Made by a program: the position numbers and the translations under genes. From Streptomyces shenzhenensis (GTDB lineage: Bacteria > Actinomycetota > Actinomycetes > Streptomycetales > Streptomycetaceae): a stretch of 64,000 nt of DNA. The notes beneath the pieces are model-generated. The model searched no databases, was not told the DNA's origin, and saw nothing but the letters and a program-made list of their open reading frames with translations. Positions 57,377 to 64,000 of the stretch are shown piece by piece; positions within the stretch are counted from its first letter, which is position 1, and every line of letters begins with the position of its first letter. The DNA lies in the NCBI RefSeq assembly GCF_021462265.1, contig NZ_JAJONF010000016.1, positions 62,001-126,000 on the forward strand, in the 5' to 3' direction.

Positions 57377-57946
57377 CTATCGCGCGAGGTCCAGCTCGGG
57401 GTCCTCGCGCAGCTTGCCGAGCGCACGCGACACGGCCGACTTCACCGTGCCCACCGACACCCCGAGCACCTCGGCCGTCTGCATTTCGCTCAGGTCCTCG
57501 TAGTACCGCAGCACGACCATCGCCCGCTGCCGCGCGGGCAGTTTCATGATCGCCTGCCACATCGCGTCGTGCAGCGCCTGCCGCTCGGCCGGGTCGCCCT
57601 CGCCCCCCGTCGGCTCGGGCTCGGGCATCTCGTCGCAGACGAACTCGTCGACCCGGCGCTTGCGCCACTGCGAGGTCCGCGTGTTCAGCAGGGCCCTGCG
57701 CACATAGCCGTCGAGCGCCCGGTGGTCCTCGATCCGCTCCCAGGCCACGTACGTCTTGGCGAGCGCGGTCTGCAGAAGATCCTCGGCGTCGCTCGGGTTC
57801 GCGGTCAGCGAGCGGGCGGTGCGCAGCAGGACCGGCTGGCGGGCCCTGACGTACGACGCGAACGACGGGTACGGGCGGGTGTGTGCGCGGGTCTGCCTCG
57901 CCGAGACAGCGGCGTCCGAAGCGCTGGTGCAGACGGGTGTGGTCAT
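57377..57946 (-). CDS. ECF sigma factor, SigE-family type
   Basis: 189 residues. Region 2: RTARSLTANPSDAEDLLQTA and ALDGYVRRALLNTRTSQWRK. Region 4: LPARQRAMVVLRYYEDLSEM and VLGVSVGTVKSAVSRALGKL. No anti-sigma gene is adjacent. The 57947-58162 gap separates it from the igr-like operon; it contains short CCGTCCG/GCGGTCAGGA near-repeats but no gene. Confidence 0.92.
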   Translation of the reverse strand: MTTPVCTSASDAAVSARQTRAHTRPYPSFASYVRARQPVLLRTARSLTANPSDAEDLLQTALAKTYVAWERIEDHRALDGYVRRALLNTRTSQWRKRRVDEFVCDEMPEPEPTGGEGDPAERQALHDAMWQAIMKLPARQRAMVVLRYYEDLSEMQTAEVLGVSVGTVKSAVSRALGKLREDPELDLAR

Positions 57947-58162
57947 GGCTCCACGCTATGAGCGAGCGATGTCACGGCGGATCGGCCGCAGGTCCCGAAG
58001 CAGGGTCCCCCTCAGGTTGTAGGAATGGGGCTGCCTACACCTCCTGAAGGTGGAGTACGGGTGCGAGACCGCTGCGGGTTTACCCCTGGGGGGAGCAGGA
58101 ACGGGGGCGCGACCTCTCCTGCCCGCGGTCAGGAGACCTCACCCGTCCGAAGCCGGGAGAGC

Positions 58163-59329
58163 TCATCCGTCCGCGGTCAGGACCAGTCCGGACGTCGGTA
58201 CGCCCGTGCCGGCCGTGACCAGGACCCGGTCCGCCCCGGGTATCGGGTTCACGGCCGTGCCGCGCAGTTGGCGCACCGCCTCCGCCACCCCGTTCATCCC
58301 GTGCAGGTACGCCTCCCCGAGCTGCCCCCCGTGTGTGTTCAGCGGCAGCCGCGCCTCGGCCACGAAGTCCGCCGCCTCGCCGCGCCCGCAGAACCCGAAC
58401 TCCTCCAGCTGCATCAGCACGAACGGGGTGAAGTGGTCGTACAGGATCCCCACGTCGATGTCGGCCGGGGCGAGACCACTGGTGCGCCACAGCTGACGGG
58501 CCACCACGCCCATCTCCGGCAGCCCGGTCAGGTCGTCCCGGTAGAAGCTGGTCATCTGCTCCTGGGCCCGGCCGGCGCCCTGCGCGGCCGCCGCGATCAC
58601 GGCCGGCGGATGCGGCAGATCGCGTGCCCGCTCCACCGACGTGACGACGAGGGCCTGGCCGCCGTCCGTCTCCTGGCAGCAGTCCAGGAGACGGAGCGGC
58701 TCGACGATCCAACGGGAGGCCGCGTGGTCCGCGAGGGTGATGGGACGGCCGTGGAAGTAGGCGGCCGGGTTCGTCGCCGCGTACCCGCGGTCCGTCACCG
58801 CCACGTGCCCGAACGCCTCGGGGGTCAGCCCGTACGTGTGCAGGTAGCGCTGCGCCGCCATCGCCACCCACGACGCCGGAGTGAGCAGCCCGAACGGCAG
58901 GACCCAGCCGAGCGCCACGCCCTCCGCCGACGGCTCCCGGTGCTGCACGCCCGAGCCGAAGCGGCGGCCCGATCTCTCGTTGAAGGCGCGGTAGCAGACC
59001 ACCACCTCGGCGATCCCGGCCGCCACGGCGAGGGCCGCCTGCTGGACGGTCGCGCAGGCCGCGCCGCCGCCGTAGTGGACGCGGGAGAAGAAGGACAGCT
59101 CGCCGATCCCGCAGGCCTGCGCCACGGTGATCTCCGGGCTGGTGTCCATCGTGAACGTCACCATCCCGTCCACGTCCGCCGGAGCCAGCCCGGCGTCGTC
59201 CAGCGCGGCGCGCACCGCCTCCGCCGCCAGCCGCAGCTCGCTGCGCCCCGAGTCCTTGGAGAACTCGGTCGCCCCGATCCCGACGATCGCCGCCCGCCCG
59301 CCGAGCGAGTCCCGGGCCCGCACGCTCAT
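58163..59329 (-). CDS. Thiolase-like aldolase, Ltp2-type (lipid-transfer protein family)
   Basis: 388 residues. Thiolase fold of the SCP-x/Ltp group: RAAIVGIGATEFSKDSGRSE at the start, DVDGMVTFTMDTSPEI, then GGGAACATVQQAALAVAAGI and the C-terminal NTHGGQLGEAYLHGMNGVAE. In mycobacterial steroid side-chain degradation Ltp2, with the DUF35 half of ChsH2, removes propionyl-CoA by a retro-aldol step. That partner is encoded in the same operon here. Last gene; its start overlaps the MaoC stop by 4 bases. Confidence 0.85.
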   Translation of the reverse strand: MSVRARDSLGGRAAIVGIGATEFSKDSGRSELRLAAEAVRAALDDAGLAPADVDGMVTFTMDTSPEITVAQACGIGELSFFSRVHYGGGAACATVQQAALAVAAGIAEVVVCYRAFNERSGRRFGSGVQHREPSAEGVALGWVLPFGLLTPASWVAMAAQRYLHTYGLTPEAFGHVAVTDRGYAATNPAAYFHGRPITLADHAASRWIVEPLRLLDCCQETDGGQALVVTSVERARDLPHPPAVIAAAAQGAGRAQEQMTSFYRDDLTGLPEMGVVARQLWRTSGLAPADIDVGILYDHFTPFVLMQLEEFGFCGRGEAADFVAEARLPLNTHGGQLGEAYLHGMNGVAEAVRQLRGTAVNPIPGADRVLVTAGTGVPTSGLVLTADG

Positions 59330-59790
59330 GAGTCCACCTCGTCGGCGACGGTGACGGTGACGGTGCCCCTGTCCTCGGTGCTTTCGGTGAGGACGACGGT
59401 CACCGTGCCGGTCACGTGGTTCCCGATGCTGTTGGCGCCCACCACGCGGACGGTCGCCGTGCGGGTCTCGTCGTCCATCTCCTCGATCCGCCCGGTCAAC
59501 ACCATCGTGTCTCCGGGATAGTTGGGCGCGCCCAGGCGGATGGCGGCTTTACGGAGCTGTGCCGTCGGGCCGAAGCAGTCGGTGATGTACCGGCCGACCA
59601 GGCCGTTCGTCGTCAGGATGTTCATGAAGATGTCCGGCGAGCCCTTGTCGCGGGCCAGTTCGGCGTCGTGGTGCACGTCCTGGTAGTCCCGGGACGCGAT
59701 CGCTCCCGCCACGATCAGCGTCCGCGTGATCGGAATCTCCAGAGCCGGCAGTTCGGTGCCCACGCCCGGCCGTGTCGTCTCAGCTCCCAC
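59326..59790 (-). CDS. MaoC-family hydratase, ChsH1-like
   Basis: 154-residue single hot-dog domain. It contains the hydratase-2 catalytic pattern in ASRDYQDVHHDAELA (Asp and His both present). In the ChsH1-ChsH2 heterotetramer ChsH1 supplies the catalytic residues and ChsH2 does not, which is exactly the distribution seen here. It hydrates a C17 propenoyl-CoA-type side chain in the mycobacterial case. Overlaps the acyl-CoA dehydrogenase upstream by 11 bases. Confidence 0.82.
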   Translation of the reverse strand: MGAETTRPGVGTELPALEIPITRTLIVAGAIASRDYQDVHHDAELARDKGSPDIFMNILTTNGLVGRYITDCFGPTAQLRKAAIRLGAPNYPGDTMVLTGRIEEMDDETRTATVRVVGANSIGNHVTGTVTVVLTESTEDRGTVTVTVADEVDS

Positions 59791-60910
59791 TTGCGATCAA
59801 CTCCCCCAGTTCCTGCAGCACTTCGCCTCCGCTGCCCAGATACGCGTCCAGTTGCCGGCCCCACAGGAAGTGCCGGTGCACCGGGTGGTCGACGTCGGCG
59901 CCCGTGCCGCCGTGCAGATGCTGACCCGTGTGCACGACCCGCTGCCCGGCCTCGGACGCCCACCAGGCCGCGGTCAGCGCGTGCGTGGCGTACGGCAGCC
60001 CGGTGTCCCGCCGCCAGGCCGCCTCGTACGCCGTCACCCGTATCGCCTCCGTGTCCATGTGGGCGTCGGCGGCACGGAGCTGGACGCCCTGCCGGGTGGC
60101 GAGGGGGCGCCCGAACTGCTCGCGGGCGTTGGTGTGGGCCACGGCCCGGGCCAGGGAGCCCGCGCAGACGCCCGCCTGGAGTCCGGCGAACGCGGTGCGG
60201 GCGGTGGCCAGGACGTCGGCGTAGGCGCCGGTGCCGGAACCTGGGCCAGAGCCAGAGCCAGAGCCGGTGTCGGGGCCGGGGTCGGGGCCGAGGGGCTCGG
60301 CGGGGGCGTCCTGGAGGGTGAGCCGCCCCGCCGACCAGGGCGCGGTCAGCTCGACCTCCTCGACGCTGGTGCCCTCGCCGATCGGCACCAGCCACAGCCT
60401 TCGTTCGGCGTCGGCGACCAGGACGTGCGTGGCGTCGCGCAGCCATGGGACGACGGGCACGGTGCCGTTCAAACCGCCGTACGCGGAAGGTCCTACCGAC
60501 CCGCCGTACGCGGAAGGTTCCACCGACCCGCCGTACGCGGAAGGCCGTACCGATGGCTGTGCCGGAAACGCGCCGGTCACCACCACCGAGCCGTCCCCGA
60601 TCCCCGGCAGCAGCCGCTCCCGCTGTTCGCCCGTGCCGTGCGCGGCGATCGCCAGCTGCCCGTACACACAGCTCGCCGCATAGGGCACCTGGGCCGTGGT
60701 GCGCCCCTGTTCCTCGAGAAGCAGCACCAGCCCCAGCAGCCCCAGCTCCGAAACCGCGGCCACCAGCCCGGCCGCGGTGAGGGCCTTCCACAGCTCCGGG
60801 TCGCTGCCGGTGCCTGCGGCCCGCAGCCGCTCGTGGGTGGCGAGGTCGCCGAAGACCCGGGCGGCCAGGTCACGAGCCTCGGCCTGGGCCTCGGTGGGCG
60901 TGAAGTCCAT
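59780..60910 (-). CDS. Acyl-CoA dehydrogenase subunit, ChsE1 (FadE28)-like
   Basis: 376 residues. Acyl-CoA dehydrogenase fold starting MDFTPTEAQAEARDLAARVF, C-terminal REQFGRPLATRQGVQLRAAD and GQHLHGGTGADVDHPVHRHF. The middle beta domain is divergent and carries two low-complexity inserts: three SVxPSAYGG repeats (encoded at 60474-60554) and a Gly/Ser/Pro stretch near 205-225. In mycobacteria ChsE1 pairs with ChsE2 in a heterotetramer. One base separates it from the ChsH2-like gene. The ChsE1 rather than ChsE2 assignment rests on operon context and divergence. Confidence 0.8.
   Translation of the reverse strand: MDFTPTEAQAEARDLAARVFGDLATHERLRAAGTGSDPELWKALTAAGLVAAVSELGLLGLVLLLEEQGRTTAQVPYAASCVYGQLAIAAHGTGEQRERLLPGIGDGSVVVTGAFPAQPSVRPSAYGGSVEPSAYGGSVGPSAYGGLNGTVPVVPWLRDATHVLVADAERRLWLVPIGEGTSVEEVELTAPWSAGRLTLQDAPAEPLGPDPGPDTGSGSGSGPGSGTGAYADVLATARTAFAGLQAGVCAGSLARAVAHTNAREQFGRPLATRQGVQLRAADAHMDTEAIRVTAYEAAWRRDTGLPYATHALTAAWWASEAGQRVVHTGQHLHGGTGADVDHPVHRHFLWGRQLDAYLGSGGEVLQELGELIASGS
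60474..60554 (-). repeat. Three 27-bp tandem repeats inside the ChsE1-like gene
   Basis: Units 60474-60500, 60501-60527 and 60528-60554 share CCGCCGTACGCGGAAGG. In frame they encode SVRPSAYGG, SVEPSAYGG and SVGPSAYGG, so copy-number change would keep the frame. Confidence 0.9.
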
Positions 60911-60911
60911 G

Positions 60912-61871
60912 TCATGCCTCCCCGTCCAGGACCCGGAAGACGGGCAGGGTCAACGCCCCGCCGTCATCGTCGTACCGGCAGAACTCCACCCGTACCGGCA
61001 GCCCGATCCGCACCTTGTCGTACGGCACCCCCACCACGTTGCTCACCATCCGCACGCCCTCGGCGAGTTCGATCAGGCCGACCGCGTACGGAGGGGCGAA
61101 GGCCGGGAAGGGTGGGTGGTGCATCACGACGTACGAGCAGACCGTGCCCTCGCCGGACGACTCGACCGTGTCCCAGTCGAGACAGCCGCAGGCGTTGCAG
61201 CCCGGCAGCCAGGGGTGGCGCAGGACGCCGCAGTCCGCGCACCGCTGGATGAGGAGGCGCTCCTCGGCCACGGCCTCCCAGAAGGCGGCGTTGTCCCGGT
61301 TGACCACCGGGCGGGGGCGCGGCGGCGGCTTGCGTTCGGGGCCGCTCGGCGCGTACTTGAGGACGCGGAAGCGGTGGGTGCCGACGAGTTCGGGACCGAC
61401 GCGGACGTCCGTGCGGGTGGTGACGAAGTACCCCGTGCCCAGCTTGGTGGTCTTGCGCGCGGACACCGACTCGATCACCGTGTCGAAGGCGACCTCGTCG
61501 CCCGGCCGCAGGGGCCTGAGGTACTCCTGCTCGCAGTCGGTGGCGACGATCGAGGTGCAGCCCGCCTCGTCGAGGAGGGTCAGCATCTCGTCGTACGCGC
61601 CCGTGCGGGCGGTGTGCCCGGAGAGACCGCCCATCGTCCAGGCCTGGAGCATGGTGGGCGGGGCGACGGCGTCCGGCCCCTGGTACGCCGGGTTGGTGTC
61701 GCCCATCGCCTCGCACCAGTGCCGGATCATGGGCAGGTTGACCGGGTCCTTGCCCATGCCGGCGCGGGCCGCCGGCTGCCCCTCGTACACCTTGAGCCGC
61801 GCTGCGAGGTCGTCCGTCCCGGGCCGCGCCCCCGGCTCCTCACTCCCCCCTGCCGCTGCCACGGTCGCCAC
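60912..61871 (-). CDS. MaoC-DUF35 fusion, ChsH2-like
   Basis: 319 residues. The N-terminal MaoC-like domain (about 20-180) has WCEAMGDTNPAYQG, where the catalytic His position is Tyr, so this half is non-catalytic. The C-terminal DUF35 part (about 190-319) starts with a zinc ribbon CADCGVLRHPWLPGCNACGC and an OB fold (GEGTVCSYVVMHHPPFPAFA). This is the architecture of ChsH2, which pairs with ChsH1 through MaoC and with Ltp2 through DUF35. GTG start at 61871 overlaps the upstream gene by 32 bases; the GTG at 61862 is possible. Confidence 0.87.
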   Translation of the reverse strand: MATVAAAGGSEEPGARPGTDDLAARLKVYEGQPAARAGMGKDPVNLPMIRHWCEAMGDTNPAYQGPDAVAPPTMLQAWTMGGLSGHTARTGAYDEMLTLLDEAGCTSIVATDCEQEYLRPLRPGDEVAFDTVIESVSARKTTKLGTGYFVTTRTDVRVGPELVGTHRFRVLKYAPSGPERKPPPRPRPVVNRDNAAFWEAVAEERLLIQRCADCGVLRHPWLPGCNACGCLDWDTVESSGEGTVCSYVVMHHPPFPAFAPPYAVGLIELAEGVRMVSNVVGVPYDKVRIGLPVRVEFCRYDDDGGALTLPVFRVLDGEA

Positions 61872-63027
61872 CCCTTCCCGTCCTGCGCATCCCGAGCCGC
61901 ATCGTCGCGACGATCTCCCGCTGCACCTCGCTCACCCCGCCCCCGAACGTGTTGATCTGCGCCGCCCGGTTGAGCCGCTCCAGCTCGCCGTCCCCGAACG
62001 CCCCCGGCGAGCCGGACCGGACCAATGCCGCCTCGCCGACGATCTCCTGACACATGCGATACGTCGCGACTGCCGATTCCGTTCCCGCGAACTTCACCCC
62101 GCTGGCCTCCGCGGGGGCCACCCTGCCCGCCCCGGCATCCCCCACCAGACGCCAGCTGAGCAGGCGATTCGCGGCCAGCCGGGCATGCGCCTCGGCCAGC
62201 CGAAAACGCACCCAGGGCTCGTCAACACGGCGCCGCCCCGTCACCGGATCGGGGGTGCGGGCGGCGGTGAGCGCGTCCGCGTAGAAGTCCTCGGCCTGCA
62301 TGCCGGTCGCGGCGAGGGCGACCCGCTCGTGGTTGAGCTGGTTCGTGATGAGCGACCAGCCGTCGTGCTCGGTGCCGACCAGGTTGCCGGCGGGGACGCG
62401 GACGCCGTCGTAGTACGTCGCCGTGGTGACCTGGCCGCCCACCGTCTCGATCGGCGTCCAGGAGAACCCTGGCGCGTCCGTCGGGACGAGGAGGATCGAG
62501 ATCCCGCGGTGCCGGGGCGCCTCGGGATCGGTGCGGCAGGCCAGCCAGATCCAGTCGGCGTGCTGGGCTCCCGAGGTGAAGATCTTCTGTCCGTCGATCC
62601 GCCAGCCGTCGCCGTCCCGTACCGCCCGGGTGCGCAGCGAGGCCAGGTCGGTGCCGGCGGAGGGTTCGCTGTAGCCGATGGCGAAGACGAGGTCGCCACG
62701 GAGGATGCCGGGCAGGAAGCGGGCCTTCTGCTCCGGGCTGCCGTACTTCATCAGCGTCGGCCCGACCGTGTTCAGGGTGACCATCGAGACGGGGGCGCCG
62801 GCCCGGTACGCCTCGTCGAAGAACACGAACTGCTCGTCGGCGCCCCGGCCCTGACCGCCGTACTCGACGGGCCAGCCGAGGCCGAGCAGGCCGTCCGCGC
62901 CGATGCGACGCAGCAGGGCACGGCGTTCGGCGGGGTCCTCGGGGGCGGGCGTCGGGATCAAACTCCGGAAGTAGGCACGGAGTTCGGCGCGCAGCCGTTG
63001 CTGGCGTTCGGTGGGAGCCAGATGCAT
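61840..63027 (-). CDS. Acyl-CoA dehydrogenase, ChsE2 (FadE29)-like
   Basis: 395 residues, first gene of the operon. Complete fold: LLGLGWPVEYGGQGRGADEQ, FAIGYSEPSAGTDLASLRTR (the Y-S-E-P flavin motif), DGQKIFTSGAQHADWIWLAC, and C-terminal INTFGGGVSEVQREIVATMR. Paired with the ChsE1-like subunit it would form the alpha2beta2 enzyme that desaturates a three-carbon steroid side-chain CoA ester. No ribosome binding site precedes the ATG, and the promoter geometry suggests a leaderless mRNA. Confidence 0.85.
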   Translation of the reverse strand: MHLAPTERQQRLRAELRAYFRSLIPTPAPEDPAERRALLRRIGADGLLGLGWPVEYGGQGRGADEQFVFFDEAYRAGAPVSMVTLNTVGPTLMKYGSPEQKARFLPGILRGDLVFAIGYSEPSAGTDLASLRTRAVRDGDGWRIDGQKIFTSGAQHADWIWLACRTDPEAPRHRGISILLVPTDAPGFSWTPIETVGGQVTTATYYDGVRVPAGNLVGTEHDGWSLITNQLNHERVALAATGMQAEDFYADALTAARTPDPVTGRRRVDEPWVRFRLAEAHARLAANRLLSWRLVGDAGAGRVAPAEASGVKFAGTESAVATYRMCQEIVGEAALVRSGSPGAFGDGELERLNRAAQINTFGGGVSEVQREIVATMRLGMRRTGRGGDRGSGRGE

Positions 63028-63031
63028 GGTT

Positions 63032-63064
63032 TCTGACTGTCCGTCAGATAAGGCTCGGTGTCAA
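63032..63064 (-). promoter_or_regulatory. Promoter and palindromic operator of the igr-like operon
   Basis: On the minus strand a perfect -35 TTGACA lies at 63064-63059. A palindrome TCTGAC-GGACA-GTCAGA (63048-63032) covers the -10 region, and the ATG follows 4 bases later at 63027. Transcription would start at or near the ATG. The CTGAC...GTCAG pattern is typical of TetR-type repressors of acyl-CoA catabolism. Confidence 0.6.
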
Positions 63065-63282
63065 GGTCGTCCGGGTCGGCGGAGGAGGCCGGCAGCGAGG
63101 GCCCGCGGAGGGGACCAAGGGGCGGCGAGCACCCTCGGCCGGGGGCGAAAGGGCGGCGGTGAGAAGCCCTCGGAGGGGGTGGCGAGGGCCGGAGAACACC
63201 TGCGCGGCGATGCCGAAGCACCGCCGCGCGGACGCACTGCCCCCCTCCCCACAGACTCACCTCACCAGGGCTCAGGCGGAGC

Positions 63283-63600
63283 TCACCACAGCCGGGTGAA
63301 GCGGACGGCGGCGTTGTCGTTGCCCTGCTGGATCGCCGTCCACGCGGAGCCCTTGACCTGAGCGGTACTGCTCTGGTTCGAGGCGCCGTTGCCCACCGCG
63401 TTCTGCTGGGTGGTGGCGGAGTTGCCGCTGTTGTTGTGGCCGACGCCGCTGCCGATGACGCCCGCCGTGCCGGCGTTGGCGCTCGATCCGTGGTCCGCGA
63501 TCGCACCGTTGTCCGCGGTCGCGACACCGGCGAAGAGCGCGGCGGCGAGCGGAAGCGCCGAGACGGCGGCGAGAACGCGGGCGGTACGGATGCTTGCCAT
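63283..63600 (-). CDS. Small secreted protein, probable NepA-like spore-wall protein
   Basis: 105 residues from the ATG at 63600 with GAGAGGAA upstream. The signal peptide (ARVLAAVSALPLAAALFAGV) ends near ATA-DNG. The mature part is Asn/Gln/Ser/Gly-rich and weakly repetitive (GVGHNNSGNSATTQQNAVGN, GASNQSSTAQVKGSAWTAIQ) and ends VRFTRLW. Its position relative to sigN, the ECF gene and fadD matches nepA (SCO4002) as I recall it, a SigN-dependent spore-dormancy protein. No Cys, so it is not a long chaplin. Confidence 0.5.
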   Translation of the reverse strand: MASIRTARVLAAVSALPLAAALFAGVATADNGAIADHGSSANAGTAGVIGSGVGHNNSGNSATTQQNAVGNGASNQSSTAQVKGSAWTAIQQGNDNAAVRFTRLW

Positions 63601-63962
63601 GTCGTTTCCTCTCAGAGCCCGGCTGTGCCGGAAATACATCAAGTAAGGCTTTTTCCAGGGCAGTTGGCCGACCGCCCTGGCGGTTGTCATCGACGTCGCG
63701 AGACCAGAGTTGCCCACCGAATCCCCGGCGAACCAGACCGGAAGCCGCTATTCGCCCTCAAGCGTGACGACAAGTCGATAAACCCCTTTCGCCATCTTTG
63801 ATGGATTTCATCACCGGTCATCACCACTCAGGGCATTCCCCCCACCAGAGCCCCCAAGGGGAAAAACGTTCCGGCCCCGCACCGCGACGAAGCCACCGAC
63901 CCTGCGCGCCCTCGGCGTGTCACACCGACCCCCTCTTCCTTTTTTCGAACGCACGTACGAAC
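63601..63962. other. 362-base gap with the NepA-like promoter
   Basis: Comparatively AT-rich at 63630-63660 and 63740-63810. Near 63935-63960 TTCGAACGCACGTACGAAC has TTCG/CGAA half-sites just before a possible start codon. No gene seen inside the gap. Confidence 0.4.
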
Positions 63963-64000
63963 ATGGAGGGCATGGCCACCACCGATCGGCAGGCCACGAC
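63963..64000 (+). CDS. Possible start of a plus-strand gene, cut by the window end
   Basis: ATG at 63963 reads MEGMATTDRQAT; a second ATG is at 63972. Only 12 codons are visible, so no family can be assigned. The TTCG/CGAA half-sites directly upstream would fit an autoregulated regulator, but this is a guess. Confidence 0.3.
   Translation, partial: MEGMATTDRQAT

Noticed and set aside
60474..60554. 27-bp repeats considered as a CRISPR array
   Set aside because: Units are directly adjacent with no spacers and are in frame within a coding gene.

Overview
The window is chromosomal DNA of a Streptomyces: GC is very high, GTG starts are common, and ATGA stop/start overlaps are frequent. The gene order (pur genes, lsr2-like, dnaX with SRP RNA, upp, tadA, sigF-sigN, a four-gene two-component/glycosyltransferase operon, an SSI inhibitor, a small secreted spore-wall-type protein) matches what I recall of the S. 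coelicolor SCO4079 to SCO4002 interval read in descending number. That synteny is remembered, not searched.

Layout. 1-12.7 kb is housekeeping: purL (partial), purQ, purS, an Lsr2 paralogue, purC, purD, dnaX, SRP RNA and tRNAs, broken by a decayed ABC/response-regulator locus (3.07-3.88 kb) between two identical tRNA-Gly genes. 12.9-25.7 kb is a more variable stretch: a tyrosine integrase remnant beside tRNA-Ser, a secreted alpha/beta hydrolase, a helicase-associated/WYL-like protein, a CopC-CopD protein, and an iron-box operon whose first gene (penicillin acylase family) and last gene (SDR) both carry large internal deletions. 25.8-35.9 kb is conserved core: a HerA-like ATPase, upp, tadA with its partner, and the tandem sporulation-type sigma genes sigF and sigN. 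36-42 kb holds a MarR gene, an MFS exporter fused to three carboxypeptidase-regulatory-like domains, a YceI protein carrying the same domain, and a TetR. 42.1-48.4 kb is one operon: response regulator, sensor kinase, GT2-GtrA and a GT39-type glycosyltransferase, probably envelope glycosylation. 48.7-57.9 kb holds a DUF2797 protein, tRNAs, an SSI-type protease inhibitor, a 1383-residue PAS protein whose kinase and receiver modules look catalytically degenerate, an acyl-CoA synthetase and an ECF sigma factor.

58.2-63.0 kb is a tight five-gene operon with the composition of the mycobacterial igr (cholesterol side-chain) operon: two acyl-CoA dehydrogenases, a MaoC-DUF35 fusion, a stand-alone MaoC and a thiolase-like aldolase. 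It starts at a promoter with a perfect -35 hexamer and a palindromic operator just before an apparently leaderless start codon. The window ends with a NepA-like secreted protein and the start of a probable divergent gene.

No biosynthetic megasynthase cluster, CRISPR array, rRNA operon or intact mobile element is visible. The most unusual items are the igr-like operon, the degenerate 1383-residue signalling scaffold, the M48-like membrane protein without HEXXH, the MFS-beta-domain fusion, and the run of internally deleted genes.
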